The position numbers and the translations under genes were made by a program. This document shows, piece after piece, positions 1-8,664 of a stretch of DNA of 64,000 bases. The notes below the pieces were generated by a model, which was not told the DNA's origin, searched no databases, and was given only the letters and a program-made list of their open reading frames with translations. The stretch spans positions 62,001 through 126,000 of the forward strand of contig NZ_JBLZPK010000034.1 in assembly GCF_049199905.1 (NCBI RefSeq). The letters run 5' to 3'. Position 1 is the stretch's first letter, and each line of letters begins with the position of its first letter. The stretch comes from Shinella sp032095155. Its GTDB lineage: Bacteria; Pseudomonadota; Alphaproteobacteria; Rhizobiales; Rhizobiaceae.

Positions 1-277
1 GCGCGCCGCCGAAATGGGCGCGGAAGCGATCTTCAAGGGCACGCAGGTCGACGGCATCTATTCGGCCGATCCGAAGAAGGATCCTGATGCCACCCGTTTC
101 GACCGGCTGACGCACAGCGAAGTGCTCGAAAAGGGCCTTGCCGTCATGGACGTCGCGGCCGTCGCGCTGGCGCGTGAAAACCACATCCCGATCATCGTCT
201 TCTCCATCCATGAAAAGGGCGGTTTTGCCGAAATATTGACCGGTGGCGGACGCGGGACCATCGTAACTGACAACTGA
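1..277 (+). CDS. pyrH: UMP kinase, C-terminal part (partial)
   Basis: This is the 3' end of UMP kinase, which phosphorylates UMP to UDP in pyrimidine nucleotide synthesis. The gene is cut by the window edge; the first full codon is at base 2 and 91 residues are visible. Family features are the run IFKGTQVDGIYSADPKKDP, the nucleotide-binding end of the amino acid kinase fold, followed by the strand with VMDVAAVALARENHIPI and the Gly-rich end GGGRGTIV. It ends 59 bases before frr, the usual rpsB-tsf-pyrH-frr arrangement. Identity is certain; nothing can be said of its start. Confidence 0.95.
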   Translation, partial: RAAEMGAEAIFKGTQVDGIYSADPKKDPDATRFDRLTHSEVLEKGLAVMDVAAVALARENHIPIIVFSIHEKGGFAEILTGGGRGTIVTDN

Positions 278-336
278 TTCTCACGACGGTGCACGCTGGG
301 CGCGTGCAACCGCTGAATGATAATGGGAGTATTCCG

Positions 337-897
337 ATGAGTGAAGGTATCGACCTGAAGGAACTGAAGCGCCGCATGGATGGCGCGATCACCGCGTACA
401 AGAACGACATCGCGTCGCTGCGCACCGGCCGTGCTTCGGCCAACGTGCTCGACCCGGTGCAGGTCGAAGCCTATGGCTCGCGCGTGCCGCTCAACCAGGT
501 CGCCAACATCTCCGTTCCTGAGCCGCGCATGCTGTCGGTCTCCGTCTGGGACAAGGGCATGGTCGGCGCCGTCGAGCGCGGTATCCGCGAATCGAATCTC
601 GGCCTCAACCCGATCATCGACGGCCAGAACCTGCGCATCCCGCTGCCGGAGCTCAACGAAGAGCGCCGCAAGTCGCTCGTCAAGGTCGCGCATGACTATG
701 CCGAAAAGGCCAAGGTCGCGATCCGTCACGTGCGCCGCGACGGCATGGATGACCTCAAGAAAGCCGAAAAGGATGGCGATATCGGTCAGGACCTGAGCCG
801 CGCCCAATCCGAAAAGGTGCAGAAGATGACGGACGACACGATTTTGGACGTCGATCGCTTGCTTGCCGAGAAGGAAAGGGAAATCATGCAGGTTTAA
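337..897 (+). CDS. frr: Ribosome recycling factor
   Basis: Ribosome recycling factor splits the post-termination 70S complex together with EF-G in the cytoplasm. The product has 186 residues, the usual length. The conserved segment LRTGRAS near residues 29-35 belongs to the long-helix domain, and the C-terminal half has the Lys/Arg-rich helices including VRRDGMDDLKK. The ATG at 337 is preceded by GGGAG at 325-329 (7-base spacing), so this start is preferred over an in-frame upstream codon at 289. It lies between pyrH and uppS on the same strand, probably co-transcribed. Confidence 0.97.
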   Translation: MSEGIDLKELKRRMDGAITAYKNDIASLRTGRASANVLDPVQVEAYGSRVPLNQVANISVPEPRMLSVSVWDKGMVGAVERGIRESNLGLNPIIDGQNLRIPLPELNEERRKSLVKVAHDYAEKAKVAIRHVRRDGMDDLKKAEKDGDIGQDLSRAQSEKVQKMTDDTILDVDRLLAEKEREIMQV

Positions 898-939
898 GGC
901 GTTCGCCACCTGCATTCTTTTCTCTTTTTCGGATTGTCC

Positions 940-1686
940 ATGAACCAGCTTTCGCCCAGCACCGTACCGGCACACGTCGCCATCATCATGGATGGCAACG
1001 GACGCTGGGCGAACGCACGCGGCCTGCCGCGCGCCATGGGGCACCGCAAGGGTGTCGAGGCCGTGCGCGAGGCCGTGAAGACGGCGGCCGAATGCGGCGT
1101 CTCCTACCTCACGCTCTTCGCCTTCTCCTCGGAGAACTGGAACCGGCCGGAAAGTGAGGTCTCGGACCTCATGGGGCTCCTGAAGACCTTCATCCGGCGT
1201 GACCTTGCCGTGCTGCACAAGCAGAATGTCCGCATCCGTGTGATCGGCGACCGGGCAAACCTGTCGAGCGACATCCTGCCGCTGCTTCTGGAAGCCGAGG
1301 AGACGACACGCGGCAATTCCGGCATCACGCTGGTCATCGCCTTCAACTACGGCTCGCGCGACGAGATTGCCCGCACCATGCGCAAACTCGCCGAGGAGGT
1401 CGCCGCCGGTCGTCTCGCCCCATCGCAGCTGACCTCCGAGCGGATCAGCGCTTCGCTCGACACGGCAGGCATTCCCGACCCTGATCTCGTCATCCGCACC
1501 AGCGGTGAGGAGCGTCTGTCAAACTTCCTGCTCTGGCAGGCGGCCTATGCCGAACTCATGTTCATTCCTGAATTCTGGCCGGATTTTTCACGCGACACCT
1601 TTCGCACGGCGCTCGCGCGCTATGCTGCACGTGAACGCCGTTTCGGTGGCCTGCAGCCCGCTCCCACACTTGCGGTTGGTTCGTGA
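940..1686 (+). CDS. uppS: Isoprenyl (undecaprenyl) diphosphate synthase
   Basis: Cis-prenyltransferase that condenses isopentenyl diphosphate onto farnesyl diphosphate to make undecaprenyl-PP, the lipid carrier for peptidoglycan and polysaccharide. It has 248 residues. The signature IIMDGNGRWA near the N-terminus carries the catalytic Asp, and the C-terminal RTSGEERLSNFLLWQ and YAELMF motifs bind the homoallylic substrate. ATG 940 follows GGA by six bases; an in-frame TTG at 934 is less likely. Its stop overlaps the cdsA ATG by one base, so translation is probably coupled. Confidence 0.96.
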   Translation: MNQLSPSTVPAHVAIIMDGNGRWANARGLPRAMGHRKGVEAVREAVKTAAECGVSYLTLFAFSSENWNRPESEVSDLMGLLKTFIRRDLAVLHKQNVRIRVIGDRANLSSDILPLLLEAEETTRGNSGITLVIAFNYGSRDEIARTMRKLAEEVAAGRLAPSQLTSERISASLDTAGIPDPDLVIRTSGEERLSNFLLWQAAYAELMFIPEFWPDFSRDTFRTALARYAARERRFGGLQPAPTLAVGS

Positions 1687-2519
1687 TGCAGAGTGAACTT
1701 CGTCTGCGCATCCTCTCCGGCATCGTGCTTGCCGCCGTGGTTCTTGCCGCCACCTGGTACGGCGGCTTTGCCTTCCGCCTGCTCGCCGCCACAATCTCCG
1801 TGCTCGTCTATTACGAATGGTCGACAATCACGCGGCTTCCCGATTCGGATTTCCGCGGCAACGCCTTCGGCTGGGCGACCGTCGCTGGCATCGCCGGCCT
1901 CGTAATCTTCGGCTTCGATGAACTGGCGCTGCCGGTGCTCCTGAGCGCGACCGTTCTCAGCATCGTCTATGCCCTTGCTGTCACGAAGAATGGCTGGCTT
2001 GCGGGCGGCATCGCCTATTCCGGCCTGACCTCGATCTCGCTGGCCGCCATCCGCGGCGACACCGGCGAAGGCTTCGCCGCGATGATCTTCATCTTCGCCG
2101 TCGTCTGGGCAACGGACATCCTGGCCTATTTCGTCGGACGCGCCATCGGCGGCCCGAAGCTCGCGCCGCCGATCTCTCCCGGCAAGACATGGTCCGGTGC
2201 CATCGGCGGTGCGGTCTCGGCCGTCATCGCAGGCACGCTCGTGCACGCCGCCTTCTTCCCGCTCAACGGTTTGTGGATCCCCGTCATCGCGTTTGTCCTC
2301 TCCGTTTGCAGCCAGATCGGCGATCTCTTCGAATCCTTCATCAAGCGCCGATTCGGCGTGAAGGATTCCAGCCGTCTCATTCCGGGCCATGGCGGGGTCA
2401 TGGACCGTGTCGACGGCCTTGTTTTCGCCTGCTTCGCCGCGTTCCTCATTGCCCTTGGCGATGCGATCGTGTCGGGTGCCGCAAATGCGCCGGCGGGCGT
2501 GTTCCTTTTCGGCCCGTAA
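1686..2519 (+). CDS. cdsA: Phosphatidate cytidylyltransferase
   Basis: Integral membrane enzyme that makes CDP-diacylglycerol from phosphatidic acid and CTP, the branch point of phospholipid synthesis. The 277-residue protein is largely hydrophobic with several predicted transmembrane helices. The CDS family signature is near the C-terminus: a KRRFGVKDSS segment followed by IPGHGGVMDRVDG, containing the metal-binding Asp residues. The start is taken as ATG 1686, which overlaps the uppS stop; an in-frame GTG lies one codon upstream. It is followed after 37 bases by rseP. Confidence 0.96.
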   Translation: MQSELRLRILSGIVLAAVVLAATWYGGFAFRLLAATISVLVYYEWSTITRLPDSDFRGNAFGWATVAGIAGLVIFGFDELALPVLLSATVLSIVYALAVTKNGWLAGGIAYSGLTSISLAAIRGDTGEGFAAMIFIFAVVWATDILAYFVGRAIGGPKLAPPISPGKTWSGAIGGAVSAVIAGTLVHAAFFPLNGLWIPVIAFVLSVCSQIGDLFESFIKRRFGVKDSSRLIPGHGGVMDRVDGLVFACFAAFLIALGDAIVSGAANAPAGVFLFGP

Positions 2520-2556
2520 CCCGCGCCCGTACTCACGAAAGACTGGGGACTGAAAC

Positions 2557-3690
2557 ATGGACATGCTGACTGGCTCGGTCGCTTTCTTGACCGGCTATAT
2601 CGTTCCCTTCCTGCTCGTGCTCACGCTGATCGTGTTCATTCACGAACTCGGCCACTATCTGGCCGGCCGGTGGTCGGGAATCGGGATCACGGCCTTTTCC
2701 ATCGGATTCGGTCCAGAGATCATCGGTTTCAACGACCGGCACGGCACCCGCTGGAAGCTTTCCGCCATTCCGCTTGGCGGCTATGTGAAGTTCTTGGGCG
2801 ATGAGGATGCGGCCTCGATTCCGGATTACGACGCACTCGCGTCCCTGCCGGAAGCAGAGCGCAAGCGCACCTTCCTGGGAGCTGCCCTGTGGAAACGCGC
2901 CATCACGGTGGCAGCCGGCCCCATCGCCAATTTCATTCTCGCCATCGCCATCTTCGCGGTGATGTTTTCCATCTATGGCCGCCAGGTTGCCGATCCGATC
3001 GTCGCGGAAGTGCGCCCCGGCAGTGCTGCTGAGGCCGCCGGCGTCCATCCGGGCGACTTGCTCGTCGCTCTCGACGGCAATCCGGTAGCGACCTTTGACG
3101 ATGTGCGCCGCTATGTCAGTGTGCGGCCCGAACTGAAGATCACCGTGACCGTGCGCCGAGACGGCGCGGATCTCGACCTGCCGATGATACCGCAGCGCAC
3201 CGAGATCACCGATCAGTTCGGCAACAAGATGGAGCTTGGTCTGATCGGCATCGTCACCAATCAGGAAACCGGCAACTTCCGCGTCGTGGAATATGGACCG
3301 GTGGAGGCCGTGGGGCAGGGAGTGCTTCAGAGCTGGCATATCGTGACGGGCACGTTCGACTATCTGTCGAACCTCGTCAGCGGCCGCATGAAGGCCGATC
3401 AGCTGGGCGGTCCCATCCGTGTTGCACAGGCTTCCGGCCAGATGGCGACGCTCGGTGTTGCCGCCGTGCTTCAGCTTGCCGCCGTTCTGTCTGTTTCCAT
3501 TGGACTTTTGAACCTGATGCCCGTTCCGGTACTTGATGGCGGCCATCTGATGTTCTATGCGGTGGAAGCTATCCGGGGCAGACCTGTCGGGCCAGGGGCG
3601 CAGGAGATCGCATTTCGCATCGGCATGGCGCTGGTGCTCATGCTGATGGTCTTTGCGACCTGGAACGATATTTCGATGCTTCTGGGCTGA
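2557..3690 (+). CDS. rseP: RIP metalloprotease RseP (site-2 protease)
   Basis: Membrane zinc metalloprotease that cuts transmembrane segments of substrates such as anti-sigma factors and leftover signal peptides. The protein has 377 residues. HELGH at residues 29-33 lies within the first transmembrane helix and supplies two zinc ligands and the catalytic Glu. A single PDZ domain spans about residues 148-205 (PGSAAEAAGVHPGD). The third zinc ligand is in the LDG motif at 326-328, within NLMPVPVLDGGH. There is one PDZ domain rather than the two of E. coli RseP. It sits between cdsA and bamA, a widely conserved envelope-biogenesis order. Confidence 0.96.
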   Translation: MDMLTGSVAFLTGYIVPFLLVLTLIVFIHELGHYLAGRWSGIGITAFSIGFGPEIIGFNDRHGTRWKLSAIPLGGYVKFLGDEDAASIPDYDALASLPEAERKRTFLGAALWKRAITVAAGPIANFILAIAIFAVMFSIYGRQVADPIVAEVRPGSAAEAAGVHPGDLLVALDGNPVATFDDVRRYVSVRPELKITVTVRRDGADLDLPMIPQRTEITDQFGNKMELGLIGIVTNQETGNFRVVEYGPVEAVGQGVLQSWHIVTGTFDYLSNLVSGRMKADQLGGPIRVAQASGQMATLGVAAVLQLAAVLSVSIGLLNLMPVPVLDGGHLMFYAVEAIRGRPVGPGAQEIAFRIGMALVLMLMVFATWNDISMLLG

Positions 3691-3694
3691 GAGT

Positions 3695-3710
3695 ACCGGC
3701 TTCGGCCGGT
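3695..3710 (+). other. Perfect RNA hairpin with UUCG loop after rseP
   Basis: ACCGGC, loop TTCG, then GCCGGT forms a perfect six-pair stem starting four bases after the rseP stop. The UUCG tetraloop is exceptionally stable in RNA. No T-run follows, so it does not look like a terminator. It may protect the 3' end of the upstream message or act in processing of an rseP-bamA transcript. Confidence 0.5.
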
Positions 3711-3784
3711 TGAGGAATATAAGGGGAGCCGCCTGCCGCAGGTGTGAATGCTAAGGGTCTGTTTACCGTAATGAAACGCAGGTA

Positions 3785-3800
3785 GTGGCCTTAGGGCCAC
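3785..3800 (+). other. Second perfect hairpin in the bamA leader
   Basis: GTGGCC, loop TTAG, then GGCCAC forms another perfect six-pair stem in the 233-base gap between rseP and bamA. There is no T-tract after it. Together with the hairpin at 3695-3710 it makes this leader more structured than the other short gaps in the cluster. A promoter for bamA may also lie here, but I cannot assign one with confidence. Confidence 0.4.
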
Positions 3801-3923
3801 GGTTTGAATTGAAGTAAACAGAAATTAACGCGTGACCTTGCTTGTATGGCAAAAGCGGTTAAAACGGCAAACGTGACCGGACTCGGGTGCACGCCCGCCG
3901 GGACGTTGAAACGAAGGTAAGTA

Positions 3924-6269
3924 GTGAAGATGAAAGCTGGTTCAAACTTTTTGAACGCCGTGTCGGCCGTTGCATTGTCGGCCAGTATGGTTGTCACGGG
4001 CGGCTCTTTTGCCACGCTTGTCTCCGCATCCGTCGCGGAAGCGGCCACGATCCGCAGCATCCAGGTCCGCGGTGCGGATCGTGTGAGTGCTGAAACGGTC
4101 AAGGCCAATGTCACCATTGTGCCGGGCAAGAGCTTCTCGAACGCCGATATCGACGCCTCCGTGCGCCGCCTCTTTGCGACCGGCTATTTCTCGGATGTGA
4201 AGATTTCGGTTTCCGGCAGCACGCTCGTCGTGACCGTCAATGAAAACCAGCTCATCAATCAGGTCGTCATCAACGGCAACAAGAAGATCAAGGACGAAAA
4301 GCTCGTCGGCCTGTTGCGCTCGCAGTCGCTCGGTCCGTACAGCGAAACCGCGATCGAAGCCGACAAGCAGACGATCCGCGACGCCTATGCCTCGATCGGC
4401 CGCAGCGACGCCACGGTCACGACGCAGACCTATCCGCTCGGCAACGGTCGCGTGAACCTTGCCTTCGTCGTCGATGAAGGTGACCGTACGAAGATTTCGC
4501 AGATCAACTTTGTCGGCAACCAGGCCTACAGCAATGGCCGCCTGCAGGCCGTCATCGTCACCAAGAAGTCGAACTTCCTGTCGTTCCTGACCCGCAAGGA
4601 CGTTTACAGCGAAGAGAAGTTGCGCGCCGACGAGGAATCGCTGCGCCAGTTCTACTTCAACAACGGCTATGCCGACTTCCGCGTCGTTTCTTCGGAAGCC
4701 GTGCTGGATGAAGCCTCGAACGAATATGTCGTCACCTTTACGGTGGACGAAGGCCAGCGTTACAATTTCGGTGGCGTGAATGTCGAATCGACCGTCGAAG
4801 GCATCGATCCGGAAGAATTGAAGGGCCTCATCGAGACCCGCGAAGGCAAGACGTATCGCGCCAAGGATGTGCAGGACACGATGTCCGCGATTTCCCAGCG
4901 TGTCGCGGCTGCCGGCTATCCGTTTGCCCGCGTGACGCCGCGCGGCAACCGCGACCTCGGCAACGGCACGATCGCCGTCGATTATCTCGTCGACCAGGGC
5001 GAGCGCGCCTATGTCGAGCGCATCGAAATTCGTGGCAATAGCCGCACGCGCGACTACGTCATTCGCCGCGAGTTCGATATTGGTGAAGGCGACGCCTTCA
5101 ACCAGGAAGTGATCACGCGCGCCAAGCGTCGTCTGGAAGCTCTCGGTTACTTCTCGTCCGTCAACATCACGACCGCACCGGGCAGCCAGTCCGACCGCGT
5201 CGTGCTTGTCGTCGATGTTCAGGACCAGTCGACCGGTTCATTCGGCATCGGCGCCGGCTACGAGACGGGCAAAAACGGCGGCTTCAAGATCGAAGCCTCG
5301 ATCGAGGAAAAGAACTTCCTCGGCCGCGGTCAGTATATCCGCGTTGCTGCCGGCACGGGCCGCAATTCACGCGACTACAGCCTGTCGTTCACCGAGCCCT
5401 ATTTCCTCGGTTATCGCCTTGCTGCTGGTTTTGATATTTTCAGCAACAAGGACGAGAGCGAAGATTATTACACGCTCAACACGAAGGGCTTCACTCTGCG
5501 CGTAACGGCGCCGATCACCGAAGACCTCTCGACGACGCTCCGCTACAACTATGCGCGCCTAGATTATAACTCCAGTAATCTGGCCAAGCTGTCTACGCCA
5601 TACCAGGATGTCGTCAACAACGGTCCATGGGTTCGCTCTGCAGTCGCGCATAGCCTGACCTATGACACGATCGACGATCGGACGCTGCCGCGTGATGGCA
5701 TCTTTGCTCAGATTACGCAGGAAGTTGCCGGCCTCGGTGGTGATTCCGAATACTACAAGATTTACGGTAAGGCCCGTTACTTCCACACGCTAATGGAAGA
5801 TGCTGACGTTATCGGCTCGGTTGCCGTGAGCGGCGGTCATATGTGGGGCTTCGGCACCACGCGGGTCTACGACCAGTTCACGCTGTCGGCAAATGACCTA
5901 CGTGGCTTCGAGTCGGGCGGTATCGGTCCGCGCGCGACGTCGACGGGCGACTCGCTCGGCGGCACGACGTATTTCACGGCTTCTGCCGAAGCGTCGTTCC
6001 CGATCCCGGGTATTGCGCGTGACTCCGGCTTCCGTGGTGCCGTCTTCGTCGATGCCGGTACCCTCTACGGCAATGATGTGAAGGTGAACGTTGGCGGTGT
6101 TGACGACAAGGTCAAGGGCACTGACATGAGCCTACGCGCCTCCGTCGGCGCCAGTGTGATCTGGGCCTCGCCGTTCGGTCCGTTGCGTTTCGATTATGCT
6201 ATTCCGATCAAGAAGGAAAAGTACGACGATACGCAGCGCTTCAAGTTCGGTATCGCGACGCAGTTCTGA
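3924..6269 (+). CDS. bamA: Outer membrane protein assembly factor BamA
   Basis: Central Omp85-family subunit of the BAM complex that folds beta-barrel proteins into the outer membrane. The 781-residue product has a signal peptide of about 41 residues ending near VAEA-ATIRS. It then has five POTRA repeats (roughly residues 42-430) and a C-terminal barrel with repeated aromatic strands. The final residue is Phe (FGIATQF), the outer-membrane beta-barrel signature. The GTG at 3924 is six bases after AAGG; the ATG at 3930 is an alternative. It is followed by lpxD, matching the common bamA-lpxD linkage. Confidence 0.97.
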   Translation: MKMKAGSNFLNAVSAVALSASMVVTGGSFATLVSASVAEAATIRSIQVRGADRVSAETVKANVTIVPGKSFSNADIDASVRRLFATGYFSDVKISVSGSTLVVTVNENQLINQVVINGNKKIKDEKLVGLLRSQSLGPYSETAIEADKQTIRDAYASIGRSDATVTTQTYPLGNGRVNLAFVVDEGDRTKISQINFVGNQAYSNGRLQAVIVTKKSNFLSFLTRKDVYSEEKLRADEESLRQFYFNNGYADFRVVSSEAVLDEASNEYVVTFTVDEGQRYNFGGVNVESTVEGIDPEELKGLIETREGKTYRAKDVQDTMSAISQRVAAAGYPFARVTPRGNRDLGNGTIAVDYLVDQGERAYVERIEIRGNSRTRDYVIRREFDIGEGDAFNQEVITRAKRRLEALGYFSSVNITTAPGSQSDRVVLVVDVQDQSTGSFGIGAGYETGKNGGFKIEASIEEKNFLGRGQYIRVAAGTGRNSRDYSLSFTEPYFLGYRLAAGFDIFSNKDESEDYYTLNTKGFTLRVTAPITEDLSTTLRYNYARLDYNSSNLAKLSTPYQDVVNNGPWVRSAVAHSLTYDTIDDRTLPRDGIFAQITQEVAGLGGDSEYYKIYGKARYFHTLMEDADVIGSVAVSGGHMWGFGTTRVYDQFTLSANDLRGFESGGIGPRATSTGDSLGGTTYFTASAEASFPIPGIARDSGFRGAVFVDAGTLYGNDVKVNVGGVDDKVKGTDMSLRASVGASVIWASPFGPLRFDYAIPIKKEKYDDTQRFKFGIATQF

Positions 6270-6319
6270 CGACGGCCGTCCAGAACCTCAGAGCACACGG
6301 ACGTTCTGGAGACTTGCCG

Positions 6320-7387
6320 ATGGAGCATACCCGGTTTTTTCCGCCCAACGACGGACTTCGGCTGGGTGACCTAGCGAGCGCGCTCGGGGCGGAACTTGCC
6401 GATGCTGCGCATGCTGGTCGCATCGTGCGCAGCGTTTCGCCCGTCAACCGGGCGAAAGAAGGCGATCTCTGCTATATTCTCTCACGCAAATTTCGCGCTG
6501 AACTCGAGACGAGCGAGGCGACGGCGATCCTCTGTGATCGCGCGTTGGTCTCTCTGATTCCCGCTCACATCGGTGTTCTGGTCTCGAAGCGCCCGCACAC
6601 CGATTTCGCGCGGGCAGGGGAATTGTTGTATCCGTCCGCGATGCGTCCGGAAGCGATGACCTCCGCGACAGCCTCGATTTCTCCGGCAGCCTATGTCGAT
6701 CCCGCCGCACGCCTCGAACCCGCCGTCTGCGTCGAACCCATGGCTGTGATCGGCGCGGGTGCGGAGATCGGCGAGGGCAGCCATATCGGTGCGGGCGCGA
6801 TCATCGGGGCGAATGTGAAGATCGGGCGCGACTGCACCATTGCGGCGGGCGCGACCATCCAGTGTGCGCTTATCGGCAACAATGTCATCATTCATCCCGG
6901 CGCCCGCATCGGCCAGGATGGTTTTGGTTATGCACCCGGCCTCAAGCCCGGCATGATCAAGATCGTGCAGATCGGCCGCGTCATCATCCAGGACCATGTC
7001 GAGATCGGCGCCAACACGACGATCGACCGCGGCACGATGGACGATACCGTGATCGGTGAGGGGACGAAGATCGACAACCAGGTTCAGGTCGGCCACAATG
7101 TGCGCATCGGCCGCCATTGCGGCATCGTCAGCAAGGTCGGCATTGCCGGCAGCACGCGCATCGGTGATGGCGTGATGATCGGCGGCGCGTCCGGTATCAA
7201 TGGCCACATCACCATCGGTGACGGCGTGCAGATCGCCGCCATGAGCGGTGTCATCGCCGATATTCCGGCGGGCGAGAAATATGGCGGGGTTCCGGCCCGC
7301 CCGATGCGCGATTTCCTGCGCGACATGGCGGAGATCGTCACGCGCTCCAGCACTCGAGTCCAGAAAAAGGGGGGCAACGATGAGTGA
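6320..7387 (+). CDS. lpxD: UDP-3-O-acylglucosamine N-acyltransferase
   Basis: Third step of lipid A synthesis: transfers a hydroxyacyl chain from ACP to the 2-amino group of UDP-3-O-acylglucosamine. The 355-residue protein has an N-terminal uridine-binding domain (about 1-110) and a left-handed beta-helix of hexapeptide repeats (about 115-330). The probable catalytic base is His259 in QVGHNV. The ATG at 6320 follows GGAG by eight bases; an in-frame TTG at 6314 is less likely. The 3' end overlaps the fabZ start by eight bases. Confidence 0.96.
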   Translation: MEHTRFFPPNDGLRLGDLASALGAELADAAHAGRIVRSVSPVNRAKEGDLCYILSRKFRAELETSEATAILCDRALVSLIPAHIGVLVSKRPHTDFARAGELLYPSAMRPEAMTSATASISPAAYVDPAARLEPAVCVEPMAVIGAGAEIGEGSHIGAGAIIGANVKIGRDCTIAAGATIQCALIGNNVIIHPGARIGQDGFGYAPGLKPGMIKIVQIGRVIIQDHVEIGANTTIDRGTMDDTVIGEGTKIDNQVQVGHNVRIGRHCGIVSKVGIAGSTRIGDGVMIGGASGINGHITIGDGVQIAAMSGVIADIPAGEKYGGVPARPMRDFLRDMAEIVTRSSTRVQKKGGNDE

Positions 7388-7847
7388 AGAAACCAAGGCG
7401 ACGCTCGGCGTGGCTGATTTGCGTGAGATCCTCACGCTGCTTCCCCACCGCTACCCGTTCCTACTGGTCGACAAGATCATCGAGATCGACGACGACAATT
7501 CGGCGATCGGCATCAAGAACGTCACGGTGAACGAGCCCCAGTTCATGGGCCATTTCCCCGACCACCCGATCATGCCCGGCGTCCTGCTCATCGAAGGCAT
7601 GGCGCAGACCGCCGGCGCGATCTGCGCGCGCAAGTCGCGTTCGGGGTCGAACCTCGTCTATTTCATGACGATCGACAATGCCCGTTTCCGCAAGCCGGTC
7701 GTTCCCGGCGATCGCGTCGAGTTCCACGTCGTCAAGCAGAAGCAGCGCGGCAATATCTGGAAGTTTCATTGCGACGCAAAAGTTGATGGGCAACTCGTCG
7801 CGGAAGCTGATATCGGCGCGATGATCGTGAAAAAGGAAGACGCCTGA
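7380..7847 (+). CDS. fabZ: (3R)-hydroxyacyl-ACP dehydratase FabZ
   Basis: Hot-dog fold dehydratase that converts 3-hydroxyacyl-ACP to trans-2-enoyl-ACP during fatty acid elongation. It has 155 residues. The family motif LLPHRYPFLLVD is at residues 20-31, catalytic His58 lies in GHFPDHPIMPGV and catalytic Glu72 in EGMAQ. The ATG overlaps the end of lpxD and only two bases separate its stop from lpxA. This clustering is usual because FabZ and LpxA/LpxD compete for the same hydroxyacyl-ACP pool. Confidence 0.97.
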   Translation: MSEETKATLGVADLREILTLLPHRYPFLLVDKIIEIDDDNSAIGIKNVTVNEPQFMGHFPDHPIMPGVLLIEGMAQTAGAICARKSRSGSNLVYFMTIDNARFRKPVVPGDRVEFHVVKQKQRGNIWKFHCDAKVDGQLVAEADIGAMIVKKEDA

Positions 7848-7849
7848 AA

Positions 7850-8659
7850 ATGATTGCCGCCAGCGCGAAGATCCATCCGCTCTCCGTCGTGGAAGACGGA
7901 GCGGTCATCGGCGAGAACGTCGTCGTCGGCCCCTTCTCCTATGTCGGGCCTAAGGTCGTTGTGCACGATGACGTGGAGCTTCTTGCGCATGCGGTCGTCA
8001 CCGGCCGCACCGTTCTTGGCCGCGGCTGCCGCGTGTTTTCCAATGCCGTGATCGGCGGCGATCCGCAGAGCCTGCACCACGACGGGGCGGAAACCACGCT
8101 CACCGTCGGCGAGAAATGCACCTTCCGTGAAGGCGTGACGGTCAACACCGGCACGACCGAAGGCGGCGGCAAGACTGTTATCGGCGACAACAATCTCTTT
8201 CTCGCGAATTCCCACGTGGCGCATGACTGCATTCTCGGCAGCCATATCGTCATGTCGAACAATGTGATGCTGGCGGGACATGTCGTGGTCGAGGATCGCG
8301 TCATCCTGGGCGGCGGCTCGGCGGTGCACCAGTTCACCCGCATCGGCCGCCAGGCCTTTATCGGCGGCCTCTCGGCGGTGTCCTACGATGTCATTCCCTA
8401 TGGCATGCTGAACGGCAATCCGGGCATTCTCGGCGGTCTCAATGTCGTCGGCATGAGCCGCTCCGGTATCGAAAAGGCTGTCATCCACGAGGTGCGCCGC
8501 GCCTTCAAGCAGATTTTCGAAGGCGAAGGCTCGATCCGCGTCAATGCTGCGGCGATCCGCGATGAGTATGCCGGCAGCGTTCCGGTCATGCACATCCTCG
8601 ATTTCATCGCCGCCGACAGCGACCGCGCGCTCTCCTCGCCCAACCGGGGCAAGGGCTGA
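7850..8659 (+). CDS. lpxA: UDP-N-acetylglucosamine O-acyltransferase
   Basis: First enzyme of lipid A synthesis; transfers R-3-hydroxyacyl from ACP to UDP-GlcNAc. The 269-residue protein has the hexapeptide-repeat beta-helix (residues 1-190) and a C-terminal helical domain. Catalytic His125 is in NSHVAHDC, at the same number as in the E. coli enzyme. It starts two bases after fabZ and is followed by lpxI after five bases, so the whole block is presumably translated from one message. Confidence 0.97.
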   Translation: MIAASAKIHPLSVVEDGAVIGENVVVGPFSYVGPKVVVHDDVELLAHAVVTGRTVLGRGCRVFSNAVIGGDPQSLHHDGAETTLTVGEKCTFREGVTVNTGTTEGGGKTVIGDNNLFLANSHVAHDCILGSHIVMSNNVMLAGHVVVEDRVILGGGSAVHQFTRIGRQAFIGGLSAVSYDVIPYGMLNGNPGILGGLNVVGMSRSGIEKAVIHEVRRAFKQIFEGEGSIRVNAAAIRDEYAGSVPVMHILDFIAADSDRALSSPNRGKG

Positions 8660-8664
8660 CCACC

